Position numbers and translations under genes: made by a program. A stretch of 64,000 nt of DNA from Spirometra erinaceieuropaei (lineage: Eukaryota; Platyhelminthes; Cestoda; Diphyllobothriidea; Diphyllobothriidae), in assembly GCA_902702965.1 (NCBI GenBank), contig CACRXP010000154.1, positions 992,242-1,056,241 of the forward strand. The letters are read 5' to 3'. Position 1 is the first letter of the stretch, and each line of letters begins with the position of its first letter. Below are positions 45,975-57,686 of the stretch, piece after piece. A model generated the notes under the pieces. The model was not told the DNA's origin. It did not search any database and was given only the letters and a program-made list of their open reading frames with translations.

Positions 45975-47468
45975 TATTAATGAGGGGCGAAACGCAGTCG
46001 ATATAGGGTCGAAGTATAGCACCGAATGCCGCCAACTAGTCCGGCCATTGGAATTGTAGATTTGGCCGCAAAAATGTCCATACTGCAAAAGTCCCAAAAC
46101 ACAATGAGTTTAAATTAGAGAATGAAAGAAGGAAACTGCAAAGGTGACGCAACAATACTAGGGGACAGAAATACAGTTCTATCGTCGTTGCCGACGATGT
46201 TCACCGTGTCCAGGATGGCAGCAAGGGCGGAGACTGCGCAAGCTAGTTTAGAATGATGGTGGTGGACATGCACTGCGCCCACCGCAGAGGGATCGGGGGG
46301 GGCAGGCGACTATCGCCGCGTGACCCCTCATCAAAGCGTCCCACCATGCTACATGGTCTATGCAGAACGGACTAAGGTCTCACACAACGAGAAGGGGTGG
46401 GCAGCTCGGATCCCAACTGAGTGCGAGTGCCATGAATGCCGCATTAAGAAGGAGCCATTGGAGCGCTTGTGACGGGGAAATTGATAGAGTTGAACATGGG
46501 GGAATTTTCGGATGTGCTTTGAGCATCAATATTGTCGTGAATTCCTGTCGTGAGTGCGCATTTGGTCGGTTAGCCCACCCGGATGTGCCAGAATGATGCT
46601 GGTTTCGAGCTAAAGAAACCTGTTGCCTTCAAAGGACTGATGTGACCATGACCAGTAGAATAGAGAAACGTTATCTACAGGGAGGGGGGGCGTGAGACAG
46701 CTAGCGTATCTGACCCATCAACTTGTTCCTCAGATGCAACAACTAGGAGAAGAATAGTAGCACTTCGAGAACTTCATAAGGCTTTTTGTCTATTCAATCG
46801 CAAAGGAATGCAGTGATCTGAAAAAAATACAGAGAAGCCCCTTGTGCATGAACCACCTGTATCTACTAGTGTCTCTGATGATGGGTTCGAGCCGGAATCC
46901 GAGACGTCAAGCGTATGAAGCTCTTGTCCCAGCAATCATGACCCTTTATTCATAGTAGTCTGTTTTTAAAACAGCGTTGCTAGTCTTTGTGGGCCTAATA
47001 TTGTAGAAAGACCGAATAAATATCGTAAAACGTGAATTCATGACTCCAGAGTCTTCTTTGTATTATAAACACAATACGCTGGTTAGGAGAGGGGAGGGTT
47101 GGTTAGGTACTATGCAAATCTAATTTGTTTAAAAGCAGTTCATGTGCGGCTCTCGACTTGGTCCTCGGATCACCAGCGGCCCCGTCGCTTGCAGCAGACG
47201 AACCGTAGCCGTCTATGTGAGTCGTCAAGGGAGTTGCTTGTGAATTAAGACGACGGCGGACACAAGCCTCCCGCGCGACCTTCACGCCCAAATCAATACT
47301 CTCATTGGGATAGATGAAAGTGGCCTCATTTTGGACGGCTAGGTAAAGACTTGAAGCAGAATTCTTTAGCTCAGCACCCCGACATGGAAGTCTGTTTCCT
47401 ACCTCTCTTATCCGACTGTTTGAGTGGGAAACCATTTTGTCTGCTGATTTTGTGTTTATCTCCCTTAG
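45975..47468. other. Upstream region of the alpha-tubulin gene; exon 1 not located
   Basis: The initiator ATG exon and promoter of the tubulin gene should lie here or further upstream. No ATG directly followed by a convincing donor was found. Contents: a GCR fragment (about 46186-46260) and a solo hammerhead-like segment (46790-46960). The minus-strand frame at 47103-47549 overlaps the tubulin exon antisense and is not a gene. Confidence 0.5.
46871..46912 (+). ncRNA. Hammerhead-ribozyme-like motif, solo copy
   Basis: Order: GTCT, CTGATGA, T, GGGTTC, loop, GAATCC, GAGA, CGTC, AAGC. Stem II still pairs (one G.U). The conserved GAAA has become GAGA and stem I has one mismatch, so cleavage is doubtful. 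Flanks (CCCCTTGTGCATG before, AGCTCTTGTCCCAGC after) match the segment at 7676-7870. No PLE coding sequence is nearby. Confidence 0.5.
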
Positions 47469-47682
47469 CGAGAAATCGTTTCCCTCCACATTGGTCAGTG
47501 CGGCTGCCAGTTGGGAAACGCCGCCTGGGAATTGTACTGCGCAGAACACGCTATCACCTGTGAGGGTCTGGCTTTCGAGCCTCCACGAGAAGGCGAGAAC
47601 GTGGATGTCTTCTTTAGTTTCACCGGCAGTGGCCAGTACGTTCCACGCTCCATCTACATCGACTTGGAAGCCACGGTTATTG
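47469..47682 (+). CDS. Divergent alpha-tubulin, second exon (residues 2-72)
   Basis: This exon encodes the N-terminal GTP-binding start of alpha-tubulin: GQCGCQLGNAAWELYCAEH, then GSGQYVPRSIYIDLEATVI. The acceptor is TTTATCTCCCTTAG at 47455-47468. The frame begins with Arg2, so the initiator Met must come from a separate upstream exon, an intron position seen in many animal alpha-tubulin genes. Residues 31-52 replace the usual acetylation loop. The segment is three residues shorter than in standard alpha-tubulin and contains no lysine at all, so the K40 site is missing. The exon ends after the first base of the Asp73 codon at a GCAAGT donor. Confidence 0.88.
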
Positions 47683-47837
47683 GCAAGTTAACCGACTTTT
47701 TCTTACTGTGAGCCAGGCGTTGCATGAACAGTTGTTTGGGTATGGTCTTAGCAGAACCAGGACAGGAAATGATAGCCGTATTGTGTCTCAGTGTACTTGA
47801 GAGTGACTACGGCAGTTCGAATGTCAATTCTGACGAT

Positions 47838-48318
47838 ATTCACTGTGTGTGTGTTGTGCCCTCCAAACGGGCCACGTGGTAGATGCGCTGGACCAACACG
47901 GGGGCCACATTGGATTCTGGCAGGCGTTATCTGTGCGCAATAACAAATGCCAACACTTCCGGGGTGCGCTGGCGGACCCTGTTGTCGGCATTCGTCGCAC
48001 AACTGGACCACTGCCGCCACCCCCTTGTTTTGTGGTCACAATCCAGGTCATTGTGTGTGGACCAGGGGGTGCGGAGTGGAGCGCTAAGCGAGGATCCGTC
48101 CGAGCCATCCACCTGCGACCTCCCCCGTCTCCGGTCTTCTTGACTCTGTCTTGACACCGGGCCCAGGCAGGGAAGGAGGAGAGAGTGTAGGTAGATGCTA
48201 CGCAAGTCTACTGGCACTATAAACCCCTGCGTAAGTCACCGTCCCTGCTCCCACAATGCAGTCTGTGGGGCACACGGTGGACATCGTCGAAATCGACGGT
48301 CGAACTGTCGTGTGCCCA
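47838..48318 (-). repeat. GCR repeat copy in the tubulin intron
   Basis: A complete minus-orientation copy, with landmarks as in 24921-25424 reversed: CCAAACGGGCCACGTGGTAG to CACGGTGGACATCGTCGAAA and GACGGTCGAACTGTCG. Confidence 0.75.
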
Positions 48319-48605
48319 CACAGCACGGTTGGCACAAAGACGGTGACTTGCGCGTGAGTAGGTTCTAAGTGATAGTAGACTTGCGCTACATCTGCCGCAC
48401 TCTCTCCTCCCTCAACCACCTGGGCGCTGTGTTAAAACAGAGTCAAGCAAGCCGTAGGTGAGATCGGATGCAGGTGACTGGTGCGGCATGGGCCTTGACC
48501 GTAGGTGTACCCCACGCTTCCTCCCCCCCCCCCGCCCCCCATGTATGCCATGCGCCGGAGCCTGATCTAGCCCCGTGTTGGTCCACTGCATTTGCCGCAT
48601 GGCTC
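48319..48605 (+). repeat. GCR repeat copy, partial
   Basis: Begins near GACGGTGACTTGCGCGTGAG and runs to GTTGGTCCACTGCATTTGCC. It lies head to head with the copy at 47838-48318. A C-rich run lies at 48524-48540. Confidence 0.6.
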
Positions 48606-48797
48606 GCCGTAGGCAACCAAGAACGTATGGCAAACAAGCTGGCTGGATATGCCTCAGCGAGTAACCAGTAAATTCGTCAAAACTTGTGCTCCACGAACAC
48701 AGGGTGATCTCACTAGATGGGTCGAAAACTGGCAACTCCGAGTGCCAACTCGAATAATACTTAGGTATTCTCATATTGGGGCTAGTAAAAGTGCTAC

Positions 48798-49235
48798 ATG
48801 TCAGTTCGACCGTGGATTTCGACGATGTCCACCGTGCGCTACACAGCGAGATGCAGCAGGCACGGTGACGTGTGCGTTAATCAGTTTATGCGGAGCCTCT
48901 ACCGCCTTCCCTCCTCCGCACTCCCCACCTGGACCCGGTGTCAAGACCCGGTCAAGAGGACCGGAAGTGGGGGAGGGCGCAGGTGGCTGGCACGGCCGCA
49001 GCCGCCCCTAGGTGTGCCTTCACACCCCCTGATCCACCCAACAAATGACCAGGAGTTTGCCTCAACAACAAGGCCCCAACAGGGGTCAGAAAGACGAGGA
49101 TGATGACTGGACAGCCACGCCCACCACCTGTATGCTCAGCGGGAGCGCGATCACATCTACTGTCAGGGAAATACTAGCGCATGCTAGGCTACGTCGGCCA
49201 TGGTTTGCTGATACTGGTGTAGCGGACGCTTACAA
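48798..49235 (+). repeat. GCR repeat copy with 3' module
   Basis: GCR landmarks to about 49060 (TTCGACCGTGGATTTCGACG, TCAAGACCCGGTCAAGAGGA). They are followed by a module (GTCAGGGAAATACTAGCGCA, GGTTTGCTGATACTGGTGTA) that matches in reverse the blocks at 62384-62535 and 63012-63175. This shows that the GCR body and that module belong to one larger repeat. Confidence 0.6.
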
Positions 49236-49539
49236 ACTTTTGGAAAATGCTAAATAATATGCAGCCTACTGTCAGGCGGTTCTGGTTAAATCAAATAAGA
49301 ACGAATGACAGTTTTTTTCTAAATTTATGGTGGGCTGAGAAAACCACTCAGACTACTCGGTTTCTTTGGTAGTACAGACATACTGACTGGAAAAGTGCAA
49401 CTAGCAATAAGGCCAATGAATGTCAGAGCATCATTAAGTGTCGTTGGAAAAGAACAAATATGTCTACCGTTAATAATACTAGCTACAGTTGCAGCACAAA
49501 ATGGAGGCTGTAGTTCGTTTCCGTGACTAAAATTAAATG

Positions 49540-50524
49540 CAGTAGATGGACTTACTCATGAAATGTCAGCCGATATTCCGAAATGTGTTTTCCTTTCGAA
49601 ACGACTAATTAAGTAATGTTGTAAAAATACCCATCACGCAGCATAATTCTCTAATAATTCAGTTACCTCAAGATTCCGGCTTCTGAAAGAACTCCTGCTC
49701 CACTGCATACAAAGAGCACACTCTGTAAAAATGACTACTTAAGCAGCGTGAATTTTTTTCTTTGATTTTCGACGCCCTTAATGTCGAATTATATTTCATG
49801 GAAAACATGCATGAAAATATTCATTCTTTCGCTCATTCGGTAGAAATTAAAGCCTCCTTCCAATTTTGCACCCGAAGGAAAGCTATAATTCGGTTTTCAA
49901 AAACTTTTCCAATTCCCGAAAAATTTTGAACCCGCTCAGCCGCCACACTTGCATTGCGGGTTTCCAAACTAAAAGCCGTTTATTTTCTGCGTGCGGAAAA
50001 CAACACATTTCTCTGCTATATTGAGGTGAGACCATAGGGAATTCATTAAATTTAACATTGGATTTTAGTAATATTGTTAACTTTACAAGCCACATTGGTA
50101 ACTACAGAGCCATGACGTTTTATGAACGGTTATCTCACGGTAGTTAAAAGTCCTACAATTAGGAACTTTTTAAAAACTGAATTATGTTCATCCCTCAAGC
50201 ATAACATTGAAAGAAGACGTAAATTTCTACCGAATAAGTGAAATAATTTGTCTTTTTATTCGTGTTGTCCAAGAAATATAATGGGACTTTTTGGAACATC
50301 GAAAATCAAAGTCAAAAATACATGCTACTTATGTAGTCGTTTTTTACAGAGCATAGTTTTTACATGAAGCCAGGAGGAAGTTCGTTCAGCAGTCGGCATC
50401 CTGAGGTAACTGAATTATTTTACTGCAGGCTGATTAGTTTTACAACCCCATTTAAATAATCTTTTCGAACCTAAAACAAATTTCGTAATTTCAGCTGACA
50501 TTTTATGAGTTAGCCCACGTACTG
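49540..50524 (-). mobile_element. Foldback MITE, group A copy 8, inside the tubulin intron
   Basis: Left terminus CAGTAGATGGACTTACTCAT. The right terminus ends CCCACGTACTG, followed by TA (50525-50526). It is 985 bp with both arms. In the tubulin pre-mRNA it would form a hairpin of several hundred base pairs about 640 nt upstream of the acceptor. Confidence 0.9.
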
Positions 50525-51161
50525 TATGTCTGCTAAAGCCCATTCATAGTGCCTTCGTTCTGATCTGTACAATAAAGTTGATTTTGAGAAAGGTAGAACC
50601 TGCATCGAAAATGACCTTACACACTTTGGCCACATATAGGGACAGTTTCTTGGAGTTCGTCTCTCTTACCAAAGCCGGTCTGACGGTTCTTCACGGGCTT
50701 GAATGGTACGCAGACTTTGCTTACTTTGACCGTTGAAGGCATGGCGGCAGGCTTTCAGTCGACACTATCACAGGTTCATAAAATTTAAAATCACAAGTAG
50801 CTCTTGTCAGAGTACTAAACAGACACAGACTTATCCCCCTCCCCTATGCCACTGAGTCGGGTTGCTTTATAAGTCAACTTCATATCTTTGTCTAGGGTTA
50901 GTAGACGGAGTATTTACACAGAAAAAGGTCAGTTCAATTATTTAAACATTCTCTGCTAACACATCGTGCAATACTTTCCATGTTCGATTAAATACTCGCT
51001 GCTTCGATGCTACCGAATTGCTGAAAAGACGTCGTGCACTCGCTTCCTAAGCAAAGGAACTTTCGAATCCATTTCAGAATCCGATAGTTCCTTGTCGAGA
51101 CCTTTAATTTTAATTCCACAATAAGCTTAATATTCCTTATGTTGATCCCCATTTACTGTAG

Positions 51162-52261
51162 ATGAAGTACGTGTCGGTCGTTGGCGCAAGCTCTTCCATC
51201 CAGACAAGATGATTTCGGGTTGTGAGGATGCCGCCAACAATTTTGCGCGCGGCTACTTCACCACGGGTAAGATGATGCTGGGACGGGTAATGAATGAGCT
51301 CCGAAGATCCATGGAGAACTGCGACATGCCCCAGGGAGTGATGTTATTTCGAAGTCTAAGCGGTGGCACTGGGGCTGGAATGACCGCCTCCATCCTTGAT
51401 ATGATGAATGACTATCGAAAAATTCCGAAAATTGAAATACCTGTCTACCCCTCTGCTGCATTGTCAACGGCTGCGGTGGAGCCCTACAACAGCATTCTGG
51501 GTGAGCACTTCTCCATGGAAGATATTGACTTTTCTCTCTTGCTGGACAATGAAGCCATGTACGACCTTTGCGACCGTTATATGGCAGTGAACATTGTGCC
51601 CTACAATCGCATTAATAGGATGGCATCCATTGTGTTGAGCTCCCTAACCGCAGCTCAGAGATTCAGGACGGTCCTCTGTGGTGACCTGACCACAATCTGC
51701 ACCAATATCGTGCCCTATCCTCGCATTCATTTCCCTCTCGCCAACTTCTCTCCACTCGAGTCGCCAGAGAGGGCGGAACATGATACCATATCTACTCTGG
51801 AGATCACTCGCCGGGTCTTCGAGAAGGAGAACCAGTTAGTAAAGGTGGATCCAACGTCAGGCGTGTTTATGGCCTGTACTCTGCTTTATCGGGGTGCAGT
51901 CTCACCCAATCATGTCTACAATTCTGTCAGTGTGGTAAAGGACATGAAAGGGATTGAATTCGTCGACTGGTGTCCCACCGGCTTCAAGGTCGGCATCACC
52001 TTGGAGCCACCAACCAGTCGGATGGAAAGTGGTTTGGCCCAAACGTGCAGAAACGTTGTGATGTTGGCCAACAACACCGCAGTCTCGCAGGCCTGGCAGA
52101 GAATGGTTCATAAATACTTCATTCTCTACTCCAAACGCGCCTTTGTGCATTGGTATGTGGGCGAGGGCATGGAAGAGAACGAATTCAATGAGGCTCTGGT
52201 TAATTTGACTTCCCTCGTGAAGGACTACGAGGAAATTGTTGCTGATCCGTCGGACGAGTGA
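51162..52261 (+). CDS. Divergent alpha-tubulin, last exon (residues 73-438)
   Basis: This exon completes the split Asp73 and gives EVRVGRWRKLFHPDK and the rest of the protein to a TGA at 52259. Alpha-type signatures: NIVPYPRIHFPLANFSPL, FVDWCPTGFKVGI, and RAFVHWYVGEGMEENEFNEA. The glycine loop is LSGGTGAG (Ser and Ala replace Gly and Ser of GGGTGSG). Where alpha-tubulin has DLTEFQTN, with E254 activating GTP hydrolysis on the beta subunit below, this protein has DLTTICTN (Thr250). It ends KDYEEIVADPSDE, lacking the glutamate-rich tail and terminal Tyr. The full protein would be about 438 residues against about 450 for the family. The frame is completely open, so this is a retained gene. It should pair with beta-tubulin in specialised microtubules, perhaps in sperm or cilia (speculation). 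Confidence 0.9.
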
Positions 52262-53766
52262 GACTTCCTGTCCCTCCCTCTACATCTCCGGTCCCAAAAT
52301 GTCTGTGCAGATTGAACCGTCAACAGCCGTCCCCTACCCTGCAAGATCACCGTTTTGGAATGCGGGCAGGAAGGCGGCGCAGGAGGAGTTTTGTTTAGAT
52401 ACCGACTATTGGATTTCCTCTAATTTGTGTCCCGATGCGTGCAATTTTCAGACCACTTCCTTGCAGATTTTCAACACCCTCCTTGTAGCACGCTTTCAAG
52501 CCTAAAGTTTCAAATCGTTTGATGAATGTGCCTGCCTCTTGTTTAAATCGGCACAGGTGCTGATGCGCTGGCATCATTTCCATCCGGGAGATTCTTTGTA
52601 CTCCGTCAACTTGCCAAGATTTTCACTTGCCCTTTGATTTGGGAATCAAACGCTGATTTGACTCTTTATGTGTTTTTGCTATTGTTGTTGCTGCTGTGAT
52701 TGGCTGATCGGACGGATCTTAGAAAAGGAAGAGCCTTTCTCCTTACTCGAGAGTATAAATCAACCAGCGACTTTCCTTACATAACGTTCAATTTCTAGAT
52801 GAGTCCTAGTTAGAACTCGAGGGAAGAGCTCATTTTTCAAAGTAGGGTGGGTTTTCAGCGGAGACGCTGAGAAAATCGGGTTGGCTCAATCAAATGACCT
52901 TCAACTGCGGCATAATCAGTCAGCTTAGGCCTCTTCGTGTCCAGATGACTACTTACGAGATCGTAGGAAAAGTGTGCCGCCTGTTTCGATGGCGTGTTTC
53001 GATAATGGCAGCGGGATAATTTATTCGACAGTATTTGGGCCAATGAGATTAGAAAAAAGCTCTTAAGAGGAAGTCCATGAGAGGAGAAACAAGCACCTTC
53101 CATGCCGTGATGAGATTGCTGAACGGATGTTCAGCTCTAAAAACGGCGACTTCCAGGACAAGCCTCATCTTCTGATAGTCTCTAGTGATAAACACTTCCC
53201 CATCCCAGTAAGTTGGTGCCTCTGCTCGATTACGATGATGGACAAGTGTCTCTAACTGTTTGAAAAACCAGACAGCTAACATCGCCTTACTAGAAATTCA
53301 GTGAGGAATTTGTACATCAGGATCCCAAAAGCAAGTTACCACCTAAGGACTTTCATCACAACAGACTTACCAACTGGAATTTCAATAGGGTTTTTGTTTG
53401 AGTTTACGGGTTTGCAAGTCATGTCATTAAAGTAACAGCATCTGTGATTATACCGCTGAGTCAAGGTAAAAACGTACTGTAAGGGGCTAAACAACGAATA
53501 CTTTTCTGGACAATGTAGTGTGTAAGTTTCGGCCTTGCTGAAAAATTATGGTCATAGATAAACGATACAAATCCCTCAAAGGGAAGACGGGATTAAGAAG
53601 GAATATACACGCAGGTAAAAAATACCATTTGACGCCAAACTTGAAGTCAAAAATACACGGCTTCTAAACGGAGTGAACTCTTTAGGGCGTGAAGGGGACC
53701 CGCCGAATTGAAAATATTTCTGACACGAACATCCCAATAGATTTGGACGTCGTTTGAGTCCATCAG
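52262..53766. other. Downstream of tubulin, no further gene seen
   Basis: The first few hundred bases are presumably the tubulin 3' UTR. I do not see a clear AATAAA close to the stop. Remaining frames are short and unrecognised. Confidence 0.45.
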
Positions 53767-53962
53767 CCCAACCAAAGGAGATGATGATTACTCGCAAGAG
53801 AAATAATAAGAAAATGGACAAGCAAGTGAGGCAAAATGCCAGAACGTTCCAGAACCCCTTGGGTGTGTCAACCGCAGTTGCGGTTCAGGAGAAGAATCTA
53901 ACGCAGCAGATGAATGCGGTTGAGGATGCGGCCCATAAGCGCCTGAAAGGAACAAAAAGCGG
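53767..53962 (+). CDS. Weak candidate exon, unknown basic peptide
   Basis: An open segment lies between CCATCAG and a GTATGC donor. It encodes a lysine/arginine-rich start (MMITRKRNNKKMDKQVRQNA) and QQMNAVEDAAHKRLKG. The acceptor has no strong pyrimidine tract. Could be chance. Confidence 0.18.
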
Positions 53963-56900
53963 GTATGCTACATATTCGCATACAATTATGTTTAGTGTGC
54001 TGCATAAACCGGCTGTTTTGGCTGTTTCCAAAATCGCTGCAGTCCAGTCGCCATCCATATCAACTGCACAGAGGTCACGCATCATCTAGTGTTACGTTTG
54101 AAATTCCTGACCTCGTGGAGGCATTCGAATTAAGATCGCCGAAATTCCTTGTTGGCTTGAAGTACCAGGAAAGTTGTATGGGAGTAAGACTTCAATGTTT
54201 GTCATAACGGAGGAGCATAGAAGAAAGCTATTTCAGAGATCTTTTCTTTCCCGTAGCAAATTGCCGCTGTCTATGTCTATGTGTTTTCTCTGAACGCTCA
54301 ATTAATGAAAAAATATATGTTTGGTAGACCGGCAGACCATATACGAGACGACTGACTTCCCCATATTCAGTATGTGGAGGCATACGTTCGAAATAGAGAA
54401 AGAAAACATATGATTGTTAGTGTAGATTTCGTATGCTTGAAAGATCGCCGGCATTTTGACATGGCTTATTACTAAATCACGATATACTGTTTTCTCCATT
54501 ATTATTATTATTATTATTCGACCACAGTGGCATTTGTGTACGCAAAAGGGTTCATTGTTCTCCAGAGGTCCTCAACGTTTCCTTGAAAATATTTTGTGGA
54601 CGATGTCAGTGAATCAAAATATCGTCGGTCTTTTGAAGTAGGGAGACCAAAAATAAAAGTCCCGGCTTATAATGGGAAACCGTCAGCCCCAAATTAAAAC
54701 AGTTAGCGCAGGGCACCGCGTGCGTAAATGCTTCTTCCCAACAGGGTATCGTTCAAAATCAGTTTATTAACCAAATGGGCACATTTTCCGGAGAAAATTG
54801 GTCCTTTTTACGTCCAGTCACTTCTCTGTGCTAAAACGTGCCATAAAGAGATTCTGCGTATTTGGGCATGTTTTTAGATAGGGGACATTAATCTGAGCGC
54901 GGTAGGTTTAACAAAACAAACACCATCGTCGGTAGGCTTGATTTTTATTCCCCATAAATAAAACTGGGCAAGATCAGAATAAATATATCATGTTCAAACA
55001 ACGGAAACCCTGGCCTCACTAAAAACTTCAGTTTGTTTACTTGCGCACTTTTGTGTCCTATCACACAATAATAATTCCAATGCGAAATGTTTTTTTACCA
55101 CATTCGCAATTTCTAAGTGTATATAAAATATTATAAAGTTCGTCACGAAATGTTCGATCTCATCTAGGCAAAATTAACTTCCGTTTTTTTGTCGCCTGAT
55201 GAGCAAGTTGAAAAGCTGAGAGAAAAGTTGTGCTGTTTCAGTTGCTGGAAAAATATTTTTGTCTTATGCAGCCCTTTAGTAGTACCCCGTGACTATAAAA
55301 TAGAACGCGAGATGGGGAACCAAAACGATTTTAAAGTAAAAAGAAGATGGCATTGTTTCGTTTGTGGCAAGCAAATTGTCAGTGTCAGGCAGGGAAATAA
55401 ATGGAGGAGCAACAATTTTCAATTAAGCTCTGACATTACTGCGAGAGAAAAATGATAGACGTGAACATTCTTTTATTGTATGCCACATCAAAGCACCGTT
55501 TAAAAGTAAAACCTATCAATTAAGGTCCGCCATATTTTCCAGTGGCCGAGCAGTGATATCAAAAAGCCACCGGGTATTCACTGAGATTTCAGAGATGCCT
55601 TGAAGCGATAAATCCTCCCGTTCTCAGAAAGTACATAGTGATTTAACGGCTTGGGAATTCTCCTAACGCACGGAAGGTGGTATGCTCATAAGTGCACTTG
55701 CCGAGGATGTTTCGACTCCTTAGTAACTGACCGTCCCCTCTACAAGGGACTCAGGAAAAATGGCTGACATCTAAAGACCATACGCAGAAAATCATTCTCA
55801 ACCGAATTAAACTTTTCGAAAAATGATAAAAAATAGACGTTTAGCCAAATTTCGAAATTAAATTTTTCTTGACATACTCCATGCATTGGCAATTCTCGGG
55901 AGATATTCAAAAATCCCTTAGCTGTTGCCAAGTCTGCGCTGTATAATTTATTAAGCTGTCTGAGTTGACATAAATTGTGCATTTCCAAAAATACCGTTTC
56001 CCAATGTGGCACGAATGTTTGCGTCCAAACCAACTCCATGCCCCTTAAGCCTTTGTTACTTCAACCGATAGCACATCATAATTGATGATGTTCACGTGTT
56101 TTCACTTCACAGATAGTCGTTGACTCTTGATTGGACATCCGTGCCCATGTATTTAGACCAGTTCCCGAGTGTTTGTAAACTTATGAGCTATTTCGCAAAT
56201 ATTTGCTGACTTAGGCAACTAGCCGTGAAAAGATGCCTTCATTAAGACAATTTTGACCGCCTTATACATGTGCAAAAATATTTTTTGCTTAAAAAGGGTG
56301 TGACAAAGCTACTTCACCCAGAGCAGGATATTTTCCAAACGTCGTTTCAGTAGAAAACGCTCTTTTTGTGATTGCCTGTACCTAACTACACCTGTATTTT
56401 GCCTTTTTATTTGAACTACTGCTGGCTTTTAAAGCCCTGTATTCAGCCATGATTATGTCCTTTTTGGTTCATTTATGTTTGTTAAGGTCATCGTTCTTTA
56501 AACTCAAACTTCCTTATTTATACGCGAAGAAGATTGAAGATCTTTTGTCCAGTTTCCAGTAACAATTGCTAGAACGTGAGTTTTAAAATGTCCAAACACC
56601 GTACACGGATTTTTCCAACCTAAAAACCCGTGTCCGTTTATAAGAATTCTGCAAGTAAATAGTACGGTTTTCCTCAGCTCGTCTTTAATCGATAAAACAC
56701 GCGCCCCTCCTTCTCGTTCTTCTCCAATACCTCAATGTCATAATTCGTAGAGTCACGATCATTTGCTGAATTGGTGCATTAAATTTCATGCGGCAACATA
56801 AAAAATGCGAAACGGAAACGCTGCTGTGTGTCGCACTTTGTCAATCCAACTCCCTTGCATGTAAATTAAAAGATTACTTTTATCATGAATACAATGCGTG

Positions 56901-57686
56901 CTTTTGCCGAGGATAAATTCCGCTACACAACCAGCAAGCTTATTACTGCTTCACGGTGTGAATGAATTACAAACAGAAGAAAGATCATTTTACTTTTGCT
57001 TAATCCCAGCAGAAATGTCGTTGGGACCCAAATGGAGTCAGTCTGGGGGTAAAAATGAGAACATTTGCGGATACTTCGCTTAAATAGCGCTTGCGTCTGT
57101 TATTGCTCAGAGCATGAGAATCCATCAGAGACGTGGAAAGTCGAAAATGTGGCTTCTGCCTCGAGGCAGACACTGTCTTCGGGAGTATCCTCAAGAAATC
57201 TTTCAAATAATCATCAAAAATTCGTGCTTGGCTGTTGGTCGAATAACATCACCTTCAGTGGAATGGTCGTTTAAATTTTTTCAGATAAAAAAGTTGAAAT
57301 TTTGACAAAAAGCCTGCAAATTCTAGTCAAAAAAACAAGAGGTGATTTTGACAAAATCGCACATTATTCGGTATTTCCTATGACTGACTGGCTCTTTGAA
57401 AACCAGACCAGTCCACCTTGTAGTCCGCGATGAAAAGATTTTAAGCGAAGCCGGGAAACGAGAAAGAGCCTGTTGTGGTCGTCCCACAGCAAAAACATTC
57501 CCTAAGATGTGATGCCTTTGTTTACGTCATTAGGGATTGATGCAAATCAGATCCAAAATCCAAGGTATTGAGGCGACAATCGCAGTTCGCCCTTTGGGAG
57601 GAGGAGGAGGAGGGCTCATTTAGACTCTAAGTGTACTGTTGATTTCGCCCACTATTTGTTTGCTGCGACTTGGTTTTCACCAAAAG
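53963..57686. other. Long AT-rich stretch without a supported gene
   Basis: About 3.7 kb. It contains an (ATT)7 microsatellite at 54498-54518 and a GGA run at 57597-57615. The frame at 55189-55455 (88 codons, with paired Cys residues CCFSC and CFVC) is unrecognised. Confidence 0.45.
54498..54518. repeat. (ATT)7 microsatellite
   Basis: Seven ATT units. Confidence 0.95.

Larger units (their letters stand above)
47683..51161 (+). other. Alpha-tubulin GC-AG intron, 3,479 bp, filled with repeats
   Basis: The donor is TTG then GCAAGT, a GC donor with an otherwise perfect U1 match. The acceptor is CCCCATTTACTGTAG. Joining the ends restores the conserved TVIDEVR around a split Asp codon (phase 1). 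No GT donor nearby keeps this reading. The intron holds three GCR copies and a complete foldback MITE (49540-50524). The unique remainder (50527-51161) has no gene. Confidence 0.87.

Noticed and set aside
46344..46365. ATG followed by GTCTATG as tubulin exon 1
   Set aside because: The donor is too weak (GTCTAT) and nothing else supports it; several equally poor ATG-GT pairs occur upstream.
47103..47549. Minus-strand frame of 148 codons
   Set aside because: Overlaps the tubulin exon in antisense and shows no domain; the + strand reading is clearly the gene.
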